NCBI GenBank assembly: GCA_002901265.1
Contig: PPHI01000048.1
Location: forward strand, 62,001-126,000
Source: Rhodopirellula baltica
GTDB lineage: Bacteria; Planctomycetota; Planctomycetia; Pirellulales; Pirellulaceae
Reading direction: 5' to 3'
Length of the DNA: 64,000 bases
Under the pieces are notes generated by a model. It was not told the origin of the DNA, did no database searches, and worked only from the letters and a program-made list of their open reading frames with translations. Position numbers and translations under genes: made by a program. Positions 25,894 to 34,671 of this stretch are shown in pieces (the first letter of the stretch is position 1; each line of letters begins with the position of its first letter).

Positions 25894-27085
25894 TGTCTGC
25901 ACCACTCGTTTCGACGGCAGGCGATTCGAGAGAGACCTGATCGACCGAGGCCACAAGGTCCGCCATCGCTCGGTGCAGTTTCGAAAACCTGACAAAGTCT
26001 GACGAGAACGGCCGGCCAGAATTGGCTGCGACAATCGCCCGACGACTGTATGGGATCACAGAATCAACGGGCAACCGAAGTGCGCGGCCGATATCCTCGA
26101 TCGACGGATTGCCAGTGATTCGCTGGAACCGGTTGACGACGATACCGATGCGTTCGTGTGGGTACTGCAGATCATCGAGCAGCTTGAGTAGCTGAACCGC
26201 GCTGAGCACCGTTGGCACAACATTGTCCAGCACCACGTACGCTCGACTGACGATGTCCAACACCGTCATCACGATTTGATCGAACAACGGAAATGTGTCG
26301 ACCACGACGTAGCGAAACGTACGGCGTGAAAGATTCAGCAATCGCGTCATCGACTGGTCGTCAATGTCAGCGGCCGCAACGGGATCCATGGGTGCGGCGA
26401 GCAGCAGCAGTCCCGATTCATGTGGAATCGACAACTGGCGGATCAGCGTTTCGTCCAGTCGTTGTCGTTGCTGGAAAGCATCGAGCAATGTCGTTTTGGG
26501 CTCCAAGTTCAACATCGCCGCGCAGACCCCCATTTGCAGCGATGCGTCGATTAGCAGCACTTCGTTGGGGTACCGTGACGCAAGTGACACGGCTGTATTG
26601 ACCGCTAAGGTGGATTTCCCCACGCCACCTTTGTTGCTCATAAAAGCGATGCAGCGTCCGAGTTGACGCCGGGTGGATTGACCGCGCGGACGCAGGCGAT
26701 CAAACAGCTGGCGAAGTTCCCGTTGCGGAATCGGCAGCCGCAAAAAATCGGCGACGCCTTCTCGCACAAGCTGTACGATCATCGCTAACGACACACCGCC
26801 GGGATCGCCTTCGCCAGCATGAACGCCGACCAACACCGTCTCTGGGGTGACGGCACGCAGCTCGCGAATCGACTGGCGATCGGTTTCAACGTCGCCGGTC
26901 AATTCGATCAAAGCGGCTTGGGGCTCACGGTCTCGCGAAATGTCCACCGCACGGGTCAAGTCCGTTGTGACAAAACATTGCGGCGCGACCTCATCGGCCC
27001 CGCGGCAAGCGTCAGCGATTCCTTGACCGGTCGCTTCGTTTCGTGCGAATACGAGCAGTTTGATTGCACTCAATGACTCAATCAC
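25886..27085 (-). CDS. cpaE: CpaE/TadZ-like P-loop ATPase
   Basis: GTG at 27085 overlaps the cpaB stop (GTGATTGA), giving 399 residues. The N-terminal part (~5-120) is a receiver-like domain (IKLLVFARNEATGQGIADAC, ELTGDVETDRQSIRELRAV), as in TadZ/CpaE. The ParA/MinD-type ATPase follows with the deviant Walker A SNKGGVGKSTLAVNTAVSL. The conserved DTFPLFDQIVMTVLDIVSR and VVNRFQRI segments are also present. CpaE proteins localise the pilus machine at the membrane. Frames upstream of the GTG overlap cpaB and are not used. Confidence 0.9.
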   Translation of the reverse strand: MIESLSAIKLLVFARNEATGQGIADACRGADEVAPQCFVTTDLTRAVDISRDREPQAALIELTGDVETDRQSIRELRAVTPETVLVGVHAGEGDPGGVSLAMIVQLVREGVADFLRLPIPQRELRQLFDRLRPRGQSTRRQLGRCIAFMSNKGGVGKSTLAVNTAVSLASRYPNEVLLIDASLQMGVCAAMLNLEPKTTLLDAFQQRQRLDETLIRQLSIPHESGLLLLAAPMDPVAAADIDDQSMTRLLNLSRRTFRYVVVDTFPLFDQIVMTVLDIVSRAYVVLDNVVPTVLSAVQLLKLLDDLQYPHERIGIVVNRFQRITGNPSIEDIGRALRLPVDSVIPYSRRAIVAANSGRPFSSDFVRFSKLHRAMADLVASVDQVSLESPAVETSGADNE

Positions 27086-29666
27086 GCGGCACCGCTCGCA
27101 TCGCTGAAGGAGACTCGGCGGGCATCGAATAGACACGATCGCTGACGAAGACTTCGGTGACAGGCTTTTCGCTGCCGATGAAATGTTCACGCACGAACGT
27201 CCGCACCAAATCGTCGTCTGGCATGTCGCCATTCCCACGGGAAGATGCTTTGTCAACGCCGGCCTGATCAGCGTCCGGTTGTACGGAACTGAGGACGACG
27301 CGAAGGGGAACGCCACGGTTGATGAAACTAATCAAGTTTCTGGCGATCCGTTCAGGAACCGCGATGGCGAAACGCTGGACCGTCTGTGTCGTCGTCCGCA
27401 CATCGGGTTCTTCCGCTGTTTGCACTTCTTCGATTCCACCGGCCGTTGTGGTTCGAGTCGTCGTGCGTCGGGTCAGCACATCCTGACGTGTGCGATCGGA
27501 AGCTCCAAACTCTGACAACAAAATCGCCCCGGTCACGATACTTTGCGACAAAGGTGCTCCGAAACCGGGCAGCTTATCCGCTTCTGCGATCGCATCGGAT
27601 GACGAGAGCGTTCTGCGAACCTGATCGCCAAGTTGTGCCGCTTCCAACACTCGGCCGGAAACGATGTCGAAGGTCGAACCGGGACGGAGCAGATCAAGGT
27701 CAACGATTTGATTCGAATCGACCAGGATCCCTTCCATGCCTGCAGGCACGCCAGCGGAAGGGCCAGCGGGTGTGCCTGGGGGAGCAAGATCATTCATTGA
27801 CACAGTCCGTCCCGCCTTGAGATCACGCAGGGCAACGCGATCGATCAACTGGCTCACGTCCGTTTGCCAATCGTCACGCATCTTTCCGATCGGGAAATAG
27901 ACATAGCGAATTTGCCCGGTTGCTGGGTCGACGAAGTCATCGATCGATAGCGGCTCGAACGCCTTCACGCTGCGTGTCAAAACCGGGACTTCAACAGGCT
28001 TTTCGTCGGTCGCGGCTTCGATTTGCGAAACCAATGTCTCGGCGGATTCGCCAACGGTGTTCGCAACAGTTGCGAACGGCGTTCGAGCTGGTTCTGGCTT
28101 GTCGGTTTGATATCCGATTTCCACAAAGTCATCGGGTGATACGGACTTCAGTTTCGATTTCCGCAACTGCGACGGCAGCTTGTCTTTTTCTGTCGCACTT
28201 CGCGCGACCACGAACATTTCCGCGTCATCACGGATCAATTGGGCGACTTCTGCGATTCGATCGTCGGGCACCGCGATGGTTGCCATGTCATCGGTACTGC
28301 GACGAAGCAAGACCGCTTCTGGTACGACTTCGCGAATCCCCGAACTGAGCATTCGCTCGAAGCGTTCGGTTTCGGGAGCCAATGAACCACCTTGCAAGGT
28401 AATCCAGGAACTGTCCATCGGCCGCACAGCAACATCCGGAATATTGGCATGGATCGCAAAGCGGTCTCCTTGCATCAAGTCGTCGAAGCCAGAAAGCTGA
28501 TTGGTTTTGATTGCCATCGCGACCATCCCCTCGGGCACACCTGCTGAGATGCCTTGTTTGGTTCCTACTGGCAGCAAATCCGATTCGGTGATCGGCGAAC
28601 CCCTCCGAAGCGACCTGGAAACGACTCGGCCATAGACGGCCGTTGGGTCCGTCAACCAATGCTCCGGCACGCGATCGGGCGGAAAATAGTAGTAATGAAG
28701 TTGCCCCGTCGCGTTGTCGATTAGCGTCTCGTCGGTCAGCTCGCTATAGGCATCGACGTCAGTCGCAGTGGTGATCACCGCGACCAAGCCTTCTCGCGAG
28801 AAAGACGCTTCAATTTCTGAATCGGGACGGCCACTGCGAACAACGCAGGTCATTGGGGTGTGCAACGATATCGCTTCGGTGAGCGGCCCCACTTCTTCTT
28901 CGTCGATCGCGATCTCCGCATACGTTGTGGTCAAGGCGGTGGCTTGGCGACTGGACGGTTTCACCGTTAATCCACTGCTGCCTTTAGTCGATTGTTGTTT
29001 GCCTTGCAGCAACGTGATCAGTTGACCGCCGGCAACCAAACGTTTGACACCATGCTGGCGCGAGAGCATCCCAACGCGAAGGGAAGGTGGCTTGATTCCA
29101 CCAAAGACAGCGGCCGGTTCGGAGTTCCCGATCAACTCGTGTTTTTCGACATCACTGGGTTTCAGTGCGATCATCAAATCGAAACGGTCGCCATGGCGTA
29201 GCTGCTCCAGCCCAGGAATTTCCTTGGCAGCAATCGTGACCGCAAACTTGCCAGGCGGAACGCCGGCGGAAATGCCAGGACTGGTTCCTTTCGGCAGAAA
29301 ATCATGTTCGGTCAGCACCATCCCCGCACCTTTGTCGCGGCCGAGGACTCGCCCGACGATGTCGCCGAGATTTCGAGAAGCCACCTCTGCCGTTTTTTCT
29401 GGAAGCCAAACGACGTTCAGTTGGCCGGTACGCGGATTGATCAAATGCTCCCGACTGATCGCTTCGAAAGCTGGGACCGGCTGCGCCAACGCAGGAAAAG
29501 CCAACTGCCCCGTACGGTCAATTTCCAGTTCGCGTTTGCTCTCGAACATGCCCATCGACCAAGCGACGAACAATCCGGCTAACCCAAGCATGCCGATCGC
29601 GGTCCCGCCGATGAACAGCGTGGGCAACAAAGAGCTTCGGTAAGCGTTGCGACGTGAACGAGCCAT
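27078..29666 (-). CDS. cpaB: CpaB/RcpC-like protein with three SAF-type domains
   Basis: The 862-residue protein starts with a TM (FIGGTAIGMLGLAGLFVAWS). It then holds three copies of a CpaB-like unit, beginning around ~65, ~305 and ~565. Each copy has TGQL/TGQI followed by a WLPE/YFPP/YFPI turn, an Arg-rich strand (GRVLGRD, GRVVSRS, DRVALRD) and the box GISAGVP/GISAGVP/GPSAGVP. Ordinary CpaB is ~250-350 residues with one such region, so this looks like internal triplication. CpaB is periplasmic and linked to secretin stability. The C-terminal ~120 residues are Thr/Arg-rich with another strand pair. Confidence 0.85.
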   Translation of the reverse strand: MARSRRNAYRSSLLPTLFIGGTAIGMLGLAGLFVAWSMGMFESKRELEIDRTGQLAFPALAQPVPAFEAISREHLINPRTGQLNVVWLPEKTAEVASRNLGDIVGRVLGRDKGAGMVLTEHDFLPKGTSPGISAGVPPGKFAVTIAAKEIPGLEQLRHGDRFDLMIALKPSDVEKHELIGNSEPAAVFGGIKPPSLRVGMLSRQHGVKRLVAGGQLITLLQGKQQSTKGSSGLTVKPSSRQATALTTTYAEIAIDEEEVGPLTEAISLHTPMTCVVRSGRPDSEIEASFSREGLVAVITTATDVDAYSELTDETLIDNATGQLHYYYFPPDRVPEHWLTDPTAVYGRVVSRSLRRGSPITESDLLPVGTKQGISAGVPEGMVAMAIKTNQLSGFDDLMQGDRFAIHANIPDVAVRPMDSSWITLQGGSLAPETERFERMLSSGIREVVPEAVLLRRSTDDMATIAVPDDRIAEVAQLIRDDAEMFVVARSATEKDKLPSQLRKSKLKSVSPDDFVEIGYQTDKPEPARTPFATVANTVGESAETLVSQIEAATDEKPVEVPVLTRSVKAFEPLSIDDFVDPATGQIRYVYFPIGKMRDDWQTDVSQLIDRVALRDLKAGRTVSMNDLAPPGTPAGPSAGVPAGMEGILVDSNQIVDLDLLRPGSTFDIVSGRVLEAAQLGDQVRRTLSSSDAIAEADKLPGFGAPLSQSIVTGAILLSEFGASDRTRQDVLTRRTTTRTTTAGGIEEVQTAEEPDVRTTTQTVQRFAIAVPERIARNLISFINRGVPLRVVLSSVQPDADQAGVDKASSRGNGDMPDDDLVRTFVREHFIGSEKPVTEVFVSDRVYSMPAESPSAMRAVPRD

Positions 29667-29796
29667 GATAAAAACGGTTGTGGTTTGACCACCGCAATTG
29701 CATCAGCACCGAAGTGCTTTGCATGTAAACGGCAGTGGATTGAATCCATGAATCTCGGCGCACTCCTTTGCAACGATCTCCTTCCTATAAAATCAA

Positions 29797-29862
29797 TGTC
29801 GCCATTTGCTCTGCGGAAGCAGTGCTGGGAACGCTTCTTTCGCGGAGCGAAAGGCGACAATG
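29797..29862. repeat. Palindromic element of family D, with larger inverted arms
   Basis: TGTCGCCATTTGCTCTGCGG at 29797-29816 is an imperfect inverted copy of CGCGGAGCGAAAGGCGACA at ~29841-29859. The right half itself contains the perfect stem CTTTCGC-GGA-GCGAAAG. A related core occurs at 22107. The element lies between cpaB and cpaA, and further partial copies (GCTTTCGCGGCG, CTCGTTTCGCAACG) follow to 29925. Confidence 0.65.
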
Positions 29863-29947
29863 TGCACGCTGCTTTCGCGGCGTTTAATGCGACACTGTGT
29901 ACGCTCGTTTCGCAACGTCAACGGTGACACTGAAACTCAACTTGCTG

Positions 29948-30412
29948 CTAGGCCCAACCTCCCAGTTGCCCTAGCAAATTCGGCGAGAGCCAATGCGTTA
30001 GGACGCCGATGGCGATGGCCGGCCCATACGCAAAATCCGTCTGTCCACGCCAGGCGGCAATGATTGCCAGCGGCAACCCTGCGACTGCTGCCCACAGCGC
30101 CAGCGGCACAACGGCAGCAATTCCAAACCATGCTCCCAATGCCGCGAACAATTTGACGTCGCCACCACCGAATCGATCGCCACGGCCTACCAAACAACCA
30201 AGCAACAGTGCGGCGATCGCACCGATCACGAGGTGCCACGGTGAAACCGCAGGCCACAGAAACCAGATTCGGATTGGGACCATCACAAGGATGACGATCC
30301 AAATCGTGTCTGGGATCTCGCGACGACGTAGATCAACGATCGACGCGATGACCGACATCACAACCGGGAGTAGATCGATCCAAGGTGACAAGCTCTGTCT
30401 CCTAAAATGCAT
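29948..30412 (-). CDS. cpaA: CpaA-type prepilin peptidase (A24 family)
   Basis: The 154-residue protein is a compact A24 peptidase. It has multiple TMs and the two catalytic Asp contexts: SIVDLRRREIPD near ~25-36 and FGGGDVKLFAALG at ~81-93 (GxGD motif). The length fits the short CpaA/TadV type that lacks the methyltransferase domain. It should cleave the Flp pilin and TadE-like leader peptides. It stands ~80 bp after the pilin gene, with 281 bp to cpaB downstream. Confidence 0.92.
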   Translation of the reverse strand: MHFRRQSLSPWIDLLPVVMSVIASIVDLRRREIPDTIWIVILVMVPIRIWFLWPAVSPWHLVIGAIAALLLGCLVGRGDRFGGGDVKLFAALGAWFGIAAVVPLALWAAVAGLPLAIIAAWRGQTDFAYGPAIAIGVLTHWLSPNLLGQLGGWA

Positions 30413-30466
30413 TGCCCGCCAACGTCAATCACGAAGGCAGGCAATGCGTTAAAGGTACGTCTGTGT

Positions 30467-30482
30467 GACGCCGATTGGCGTC
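30467..30482 (-). other. Hairpin just downstream of the pilin stop
   Basis: GACGCC-GATT-GGCGTC is a perfect 6-bp stem located 10 bp after the flp stop codon. It has no T-run, so it could be an mRNA-stabilising hairpin that sets higher pilin expression than cpaA rather than a terminator. This is inference. Confidence 0.35.
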
Positions 30483-30491
30483 TCGTCAGAC

Positions 30492-30803
30492 TTACTCTGC
30501 TTCAACAACGAGGCTGCTGATGTTTTCGATTCCCAGGTTGCCTTCAATCGATCCTGGGGAAGTTGCATCAAGGATCAGCGCGCCCGCCGCATTGGTGGTC
30601 GTGGCGACCAATTTGCCGCTAACGATTGGGCCGGTGTCGTCGCTGTGAGCACCAGGAAGAGCACCGGCAACCGTGGCGATCAGGTCGGTCGTTTTGTGAC
30701 CGAGGATCGCGGTGGCAGCCAAAGCGACCAAAGCGATACCGCCAACCAGAATGCCATACTCGACCAGACCTTGACCTTTCTTGTTACGAAGCAACTTACG
30801 CAT
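30492..30803 (-). CDS. flp: Flp-type pilin with C-terminal extension
   Basis: The 103-residue protein starts with a basic leader (MRKLLRNKKG) and then GQGLVEYGILVGGIALVALA, the Flp class IVb signature with G/Q cleavage and the Glu at +5. Classical Flp pilins are ~50-60 residues. Here the hydrophobic part is followed by a ~60-residue extracellular extension (ILGHKTTDLIATVAGALPGA...ENISSLVVEAE). It heads the Tad locus. Confidence 0.9.
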   Translation of the reverse strand: MRKLLRNKKGQGLVEYGILVGGIALVALAATAILGHKTTDLIATVAGALPGAHSDDTGPIVSGKLVATTTNAAGALILDATSPGSIEGNLGIENISSLVVEAE

Positions 30804-31230
30804 GATTGTTTCTCTCTTGTAGAAAAACGGGTGTTAAAAAGGGATAGCCGCCTGACCAAGTCCGCGCGCAGCAGCGGCCAGCAAAACTGCGTGCGGTCGA
30901 GAACCGTCACGATCGCATCGAAGGCAAGTTGACCAATACTTGGCCCGCTACCATCCGGTGTCTTGTTCTCGAAAGTTTCGTTCAGTGCGAACGCTCACAT
31001 CCCAGGACTGACGCTTGCATCACGAGTACGCGCAGAACCAGACAGGAGCTTTCGCAGATGTAAAAAGACGCATCCCGCCGCAACGCTGAAGTCAATCAGG
31101 TTTGGTCGGACCGTTGACCAACTCCACCGAAACGGCAGGACACGTTGGCTTGGTTAGTCCAGTGCGATGCACAGTGAGCATTGATGCGCCACGATCAATC
31201 GCGACACCAATTCACACAGGCGGATACGAA
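30804..31230. other. Pilin upstream region and intergenic space
   Basis: About 430 bp separate the flp start from the end of the His-rich protein gene. The 60 bp next to flp are AT-richer (AGAAAAACGGGTGTTAAAAAG), and a ribosome-binding-like GAGAGAAA lies in front of ATG on the minus strand. I see no further gene. A sigma-54-type site was looked for and not found. Confidence 0.35.
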
Positions 31231-31662
31231 CTACAGATGGCTCGCGGGTGGTCCGCGAAGTCGATGGACCGAAGCGTCGGTCGATTGCGGAGAAGTCGCA
31301 TTCAGAGTCTGTGCGAGCTCTGTTTGCAGTTGCTGAAATTCGGGCAGATCCAACCGCCAGATCACACCATTGGGAGCGACCAAGGATTGGCAGATCGGAC
31401 ATGAATCAGAGTCATGACCATCACCGGAATTCGCGGTGTTCGTATCGGTTGATTGCTGATCGCCGTCGTGAGACGTTTGCTCGCTGGCATGATGACAACA
31501 GTGGTGTTGGCATGCGTCGAGTTCGATCGAAGCAGTACGACTGCTGACGTGACTATGCCCTTCATGTTCGCACCCGCCAACGTGCAGCCAAGCTGGGACA
31601 TGGCCGAAAATGGCCAAGCCACAGAGCAAGCTGACAATAATTGGTCGGCCGAACGAAATCAT
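31231..31662 (-). CDS. Exported His/Cys-rich protein, possible metal binding
   Basis: ATG at 31662 (MISFGRPIIVSLLCGLAIFG) gives 143 residues with a signal-like hydrophobic N-terminus. The middle carries dense His and Cys (CEHEGHSHVSS, CQHHCCHHASEQTSHDGD, HDSDSCPICQSL). The CPIC pair near ~98 resembles DUF2946-like exported proteins often found near copper genes. No transporter or copper oxidase lies nearby, so the metal is unknown. An upstream start at 31707 would add a Pro-rich extension and is less likely. Confidence 0.6.
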   Translation of the reverse strand: MISFGRPIIVSLLCGLAIFGHVPAWLHVGGCEHEGHSHVSSRTASIELDACQHHCCHHASEQTSHDGDQQSTDTNTANSGDGHDSDSCPICQSLVAPNGVIWRLDLPEFQQLQTELAQTLNATSPQSTDASVHRLRGPPASHL

Positions 31663-31989
31663 TTGATTCGGGGGCGGAAGGGCAAGTTTTAAGAGTGGTC
31701 CGACCAAGGACGTTGAGAGAGCATACGTTCGTCAGATTCCTTTGGTTCGTCAAGGGGCTACAGACTTTTTCGAATCAGTTTCCGATTCGCTTCACGATGA
31801 CGCAAAGCGTTGCCCATGAACCACTCCCAAGATCACTTCAGAGCGGCATTGCACCACCCACGAAACCAGTGGACGGGTGATGTGTCCGATCGCAGAGTTG
31901 TCTTCGCATGTGAAAAATTTGACAGCTCCATCGCAAACGCGGACACTGCAGCGAACTCGATTGAGCAGCTTGATCCCTAGGACCACTTC
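31663..31989. other. Divergent intergenic region
   Basis: This ~330-bp space lies between the His-rich protein (minus) and the sulfatase (plus) and probably contains both promoters. I see no ORF, RNA gene or repeat in it. Confidence 0.3.
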
Positions 31990-33525
31990 ATGCGAAACGT
32001 CTCCCTACGATTACGACTCCACGTTCCGAGCCTGACCGCGATCGTCGCCTGTCTGTTGCTTTTGCAATGTGCAGGAACTCAGCTGCATGCCGCAACACCG
32101 AACATCGTGTTTATTTTGGCGGACGACTTGGGCTACGGAGAACTGGGGTGTTACGGCCAAGAGAAAATTAAAACGCCGAATCTCGATCGCTTGGCCGGCG
32201 AAGGCGTGCGATTCCTTCATCACTACACGGGCGCGCCCGTGTGCGCTCCGGCTCGTTGCACATTGATGACAGGCCAGCACCTTGGCCACGCCGAGATCCG
32301 CAGCAACCGAGATTCGGGCAACGGCAGAATCTTTCCAGGACAATTCCCGATCACCGCAGAGGTCGTGACGATTGCCGAAGTCTTGCAGCAAGCCGGCTAT
32401 GCGACCGGCGCTTTTGGGAAATGGGGGCTTGGGCCATCGAACACCAGCGGTTCACCAATCAAACAAGGCTTTGACCGTTTTTATGGTTACAACTGCCAAC
32501 GAAACGCGCACAGCTATTACCCGATGTTTCTTGATAGCGATGAACGCGAAGTCCGCATCAACAAGTATGCGATTCCTGGCCACGACACCAAACCAGAAGG
32601 CGACGTTGTTGCGGATGACTACCGCTCGGCAAACTATGCCCCCGACTTGATCCTTCGCGAGGCCCTCAAGTTTCTTGACCAAAACAAAGCCAAGCCGTTT
32701 TTTCTGTATCTGCCTTTCGTCGAGCCGCACGTCTCGATGCAACCGCCGCAAGAATGGATCGATCGCTACCCCGAGGAATGGGATGCGGACAACGGCGTTT
32801 ATCGAGGTGACAATGGTTACCTGCCACACCCCAGACCACGCGCCGCCTACGCCGCGATGATCTCTGATCTGGACGAGCACGTTGGTGAAGTGCTCGACCG
32901 CTTGGAGAGGCACAATCTGGTTGACAACACGATCGTGATCTTCACTTCCGACAATGGCCCAACCCACGGAGGGCGAAACCCAAAGTTCCACATTGGTGGC
33001 GCGGCGTGCACGTTCTTCAACTCCAACGGCGGACTAAAAGGTTTCAAAGGCAGTGCTGATGAAGGCGGCATTCGGGTGCCATGTATCGTCCGTTGGCCCG
33101 GATATGTGCATCCTGGCACGACCAACAATTTACCCAGCTACTTTCCCGACTGGTTCCCAACGCTCGCCGAGATCGCGTCGACCCCGCTACCGAACACCCA
33201 GCTTTTGGATGGGATCAGTTTGGTCAGCTTGCTCGAAGGTCAGCCGATGGAACGGGCAAAGCCATTGATTTGGAACTTCAACGGCTACGGTGGGATCGTC
33301 GCCATCCGTGAAGGCAAGTGGAAAGCGATTCGCAAGGACCTGCTGCGCAAACAGCCCGGTGATTGGGAACTGTACGATCTGGAAACCGACCCAACGGAAT
33401 CCGACAATGTGGCGACGCAAAACCCAGACGTTGTCCAGCGACTGGAAGCGGCATTCCGAGAGGATCGAACGGTCGAACCAGACTTCCCGATGCCAATTTA
33501 CGACCGTCACACGGGCGAATTTTGA
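31990..33525 (+). CDS. Secreted type I sulfatase
   Basis: The 511-residue protein has a signal peptide (IVACLLLLQCAGTQLHAA). The sulfatase fold begins with NIVFILADDLGYGELGCYGQ, including the metal-binding DD. The formylglycine motif is CAPARCTLMTG at ~81-91 (C-x-P-x-R), so maturation by a formylglycine-generating enzyme encoded elsewhere is expected. Later metal-site motifs are TSDNGPTHGG and the GGLKGFKGSADEGGIRVP segment. It should hydrolyse sulfate esters of polysaccharides in the periplasm or outside. The length is normal for the family. Confidence 0.95.
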   Translation: MRNVSLRLRLHVPSLTAIVACLLLLQCAGTQLHAATPNIVFILADDLGYGELGCYGQEKIKTPNLDRLAGEGVRFLHHYTGAPVCAPARCTLMTGQHLGHAEIRSNRDSGNGRIFPGQFPITAEVVTIAEVLQQAGYATGAFGKWGLGPSNTSGSPIKQGFDRFYGYNCQRNAHSYYPMFLDSDEREVRINKYAIPGHDTKPEGDVVADDYRSANYAPDLILREALKFLDQNKAKPFFLYLPFVEPHVSMQPPQEWIDRYPEEWDADNGVYRGDNGYLPHPRPRAAYAAMISDLDEHVGEVLDRLERHNLVDNTIVIFTSDNGPTHGGRNPKFHIGGAACTFFNSNGGLKGFKGSADEGGIRVPCIVRWPGYVHPGTTNNLPSYFPDWFPTLAEIASTPLPNTQLLDGISLVSLLEGQPMERAKPLIWNFNGYGGIVAIREGKWKAIRKDLLRKQPGDWELYDLETDPTESDNVATQNPDVVQRLEAAFREDRTVEPDFPMPIYDRHTGEF

Positions 33526-33706
33526 TCAGCCAATTCCCGATCGGAATGCAACGATTTTATGCCTTAAACGTTGGGGCGAGACGACAATTCCACAGTGCCT
33601 CGATTCGCGTAGCTTTTCGCGTTCACCTGGATTTTTGGCGGCTTACGCTACAATTGCCTTTGGCCATGTCGCGGATGGCCAGTCAATCAAACCGTTAGGT
33701 GCCCTG

Positions 33707-34651
33707 ATGCCAACTACATTCGGATTTGCAAACGTTTCGTCACTAAAGAAATTGTTAGTCGCTGCCGCAATTTTGTGTGCGTGCTCGACCAACGCGGACG
33801 CACAGCGTTATCGACGTGGATTCGGACCACCTAATCGAGGATACATTGGCCCCGGGATGTACTTCGGACAACTGCCGGTGTCACCTCCATTACCATCGCA
33901 GCCAAGCGGCGTGCGAGTTCAGACGCCGTTTTTCTCACTGAACGTCGCTCCTGATTCGACAATGCCGCCGCGGTACCAATACTCACCGAGCTATCACAGC
34001 TACCGACCGGCCTATCGATACGGGTACGAATACACCCACGTTCCGCCATCGTATCCGCCCAACTACCGAACGCCGGATACGTTTTACCGTTACTCAACTG
34101 AATACGGTTACTCGACTGACCTTCCGCCATATGATGGCACCAACCCGAGCCTCGTCCCATCAGAAGTTCCACTTGGGCCGATCGAACCGGTGACACCGAA
34201 CGCGATCCCGAACGAAGCATCTTCTTTGGATAGCCTTCGTCAATCGGCGATGACCTTGCGATCGAAGCTCGGATCACGAGGGGAAGAGGGACAGATTTGG
34301 ATTGATTACCTGCGTCTTGATCCCATCATTGATGCTGCGGAAGTGGGCCGAATCACTCCAGAACTCGTCGAGACGGTGAATCGGTTCGAAGGTGTATCAA
34401 GAAACCCTGAGTTACGTTGGATGCAACTGACAGCTGGGTTCGATTCGACCTACCGTCTGCTCAATCAATGGGTTGCCTACGAACCGCTCGAATCGACTCC
34501 CGTAGATCAATCCATGCCGAAACCCATCCGCGGCACGGAGACTGTGCCTCCGGAACCCCAACCGCCGACCTCACCAACGGCTTATCCCCGATTGGGCGAA
34601 GAGTTATTGCCCGAACCAATTCCGACGCCGACGGAAAGCGAACCGATCTAG
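33707..34651 (+). CDS. Secreted Tyr/Pro-rich hypothetical protein
   Basis: ATG at 33707 starts a 314-residue protein with a signal peptide (KKLLVAAAILCACSTNADA). Residues ~35-150 are rich in Tyr, Pro and Ser (YQYSPSYHSYRPAYRYGYEY, VPPSYPPNYRTPDTFYRYS), a low-complexity exported segment. Residues ~170-260 are a helical domain (SLDSLRQSAMTLRSKLGSRG, WIDYLRLDPIIDAAEVGRIT), and the tail is Pro-rich again. I do not recognise a family. The frame upstream of the ATG overlaps the sulfatase gene and is a shadow. Confidence 0.75.
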   Translation: MPTTFGFANVSSLKKLLVAAAILCACSTNADAQRYRRGFGPPNRGYIGPGMYFGQLPVSPPLPSQPSGVRVQTPFFSLNVAPDSTMPPRYQYSPSYHSYRPAYRYGYEYTHVPPSYPPNYRTPDTFYRYSTEYGYSTDLPPYDGTNPSLVPSEVPLGPIEPVTPNAIPNEASSLDSLRQSAMTLRSKLGSRGEEGQIWIDYLRLDPIIDAAEVGRITPELVETVNRFEGVSRNPELRWMQLTAGFDSTYRLLNQWVAYEPLESTPVDQSMPKPIRGTETVPPEPQPPTSPTAYPRLGEELLPEPIPTPTESEPI

Positions 34652-34671
34652 TTTTGGAACCTTCTTCGTTC

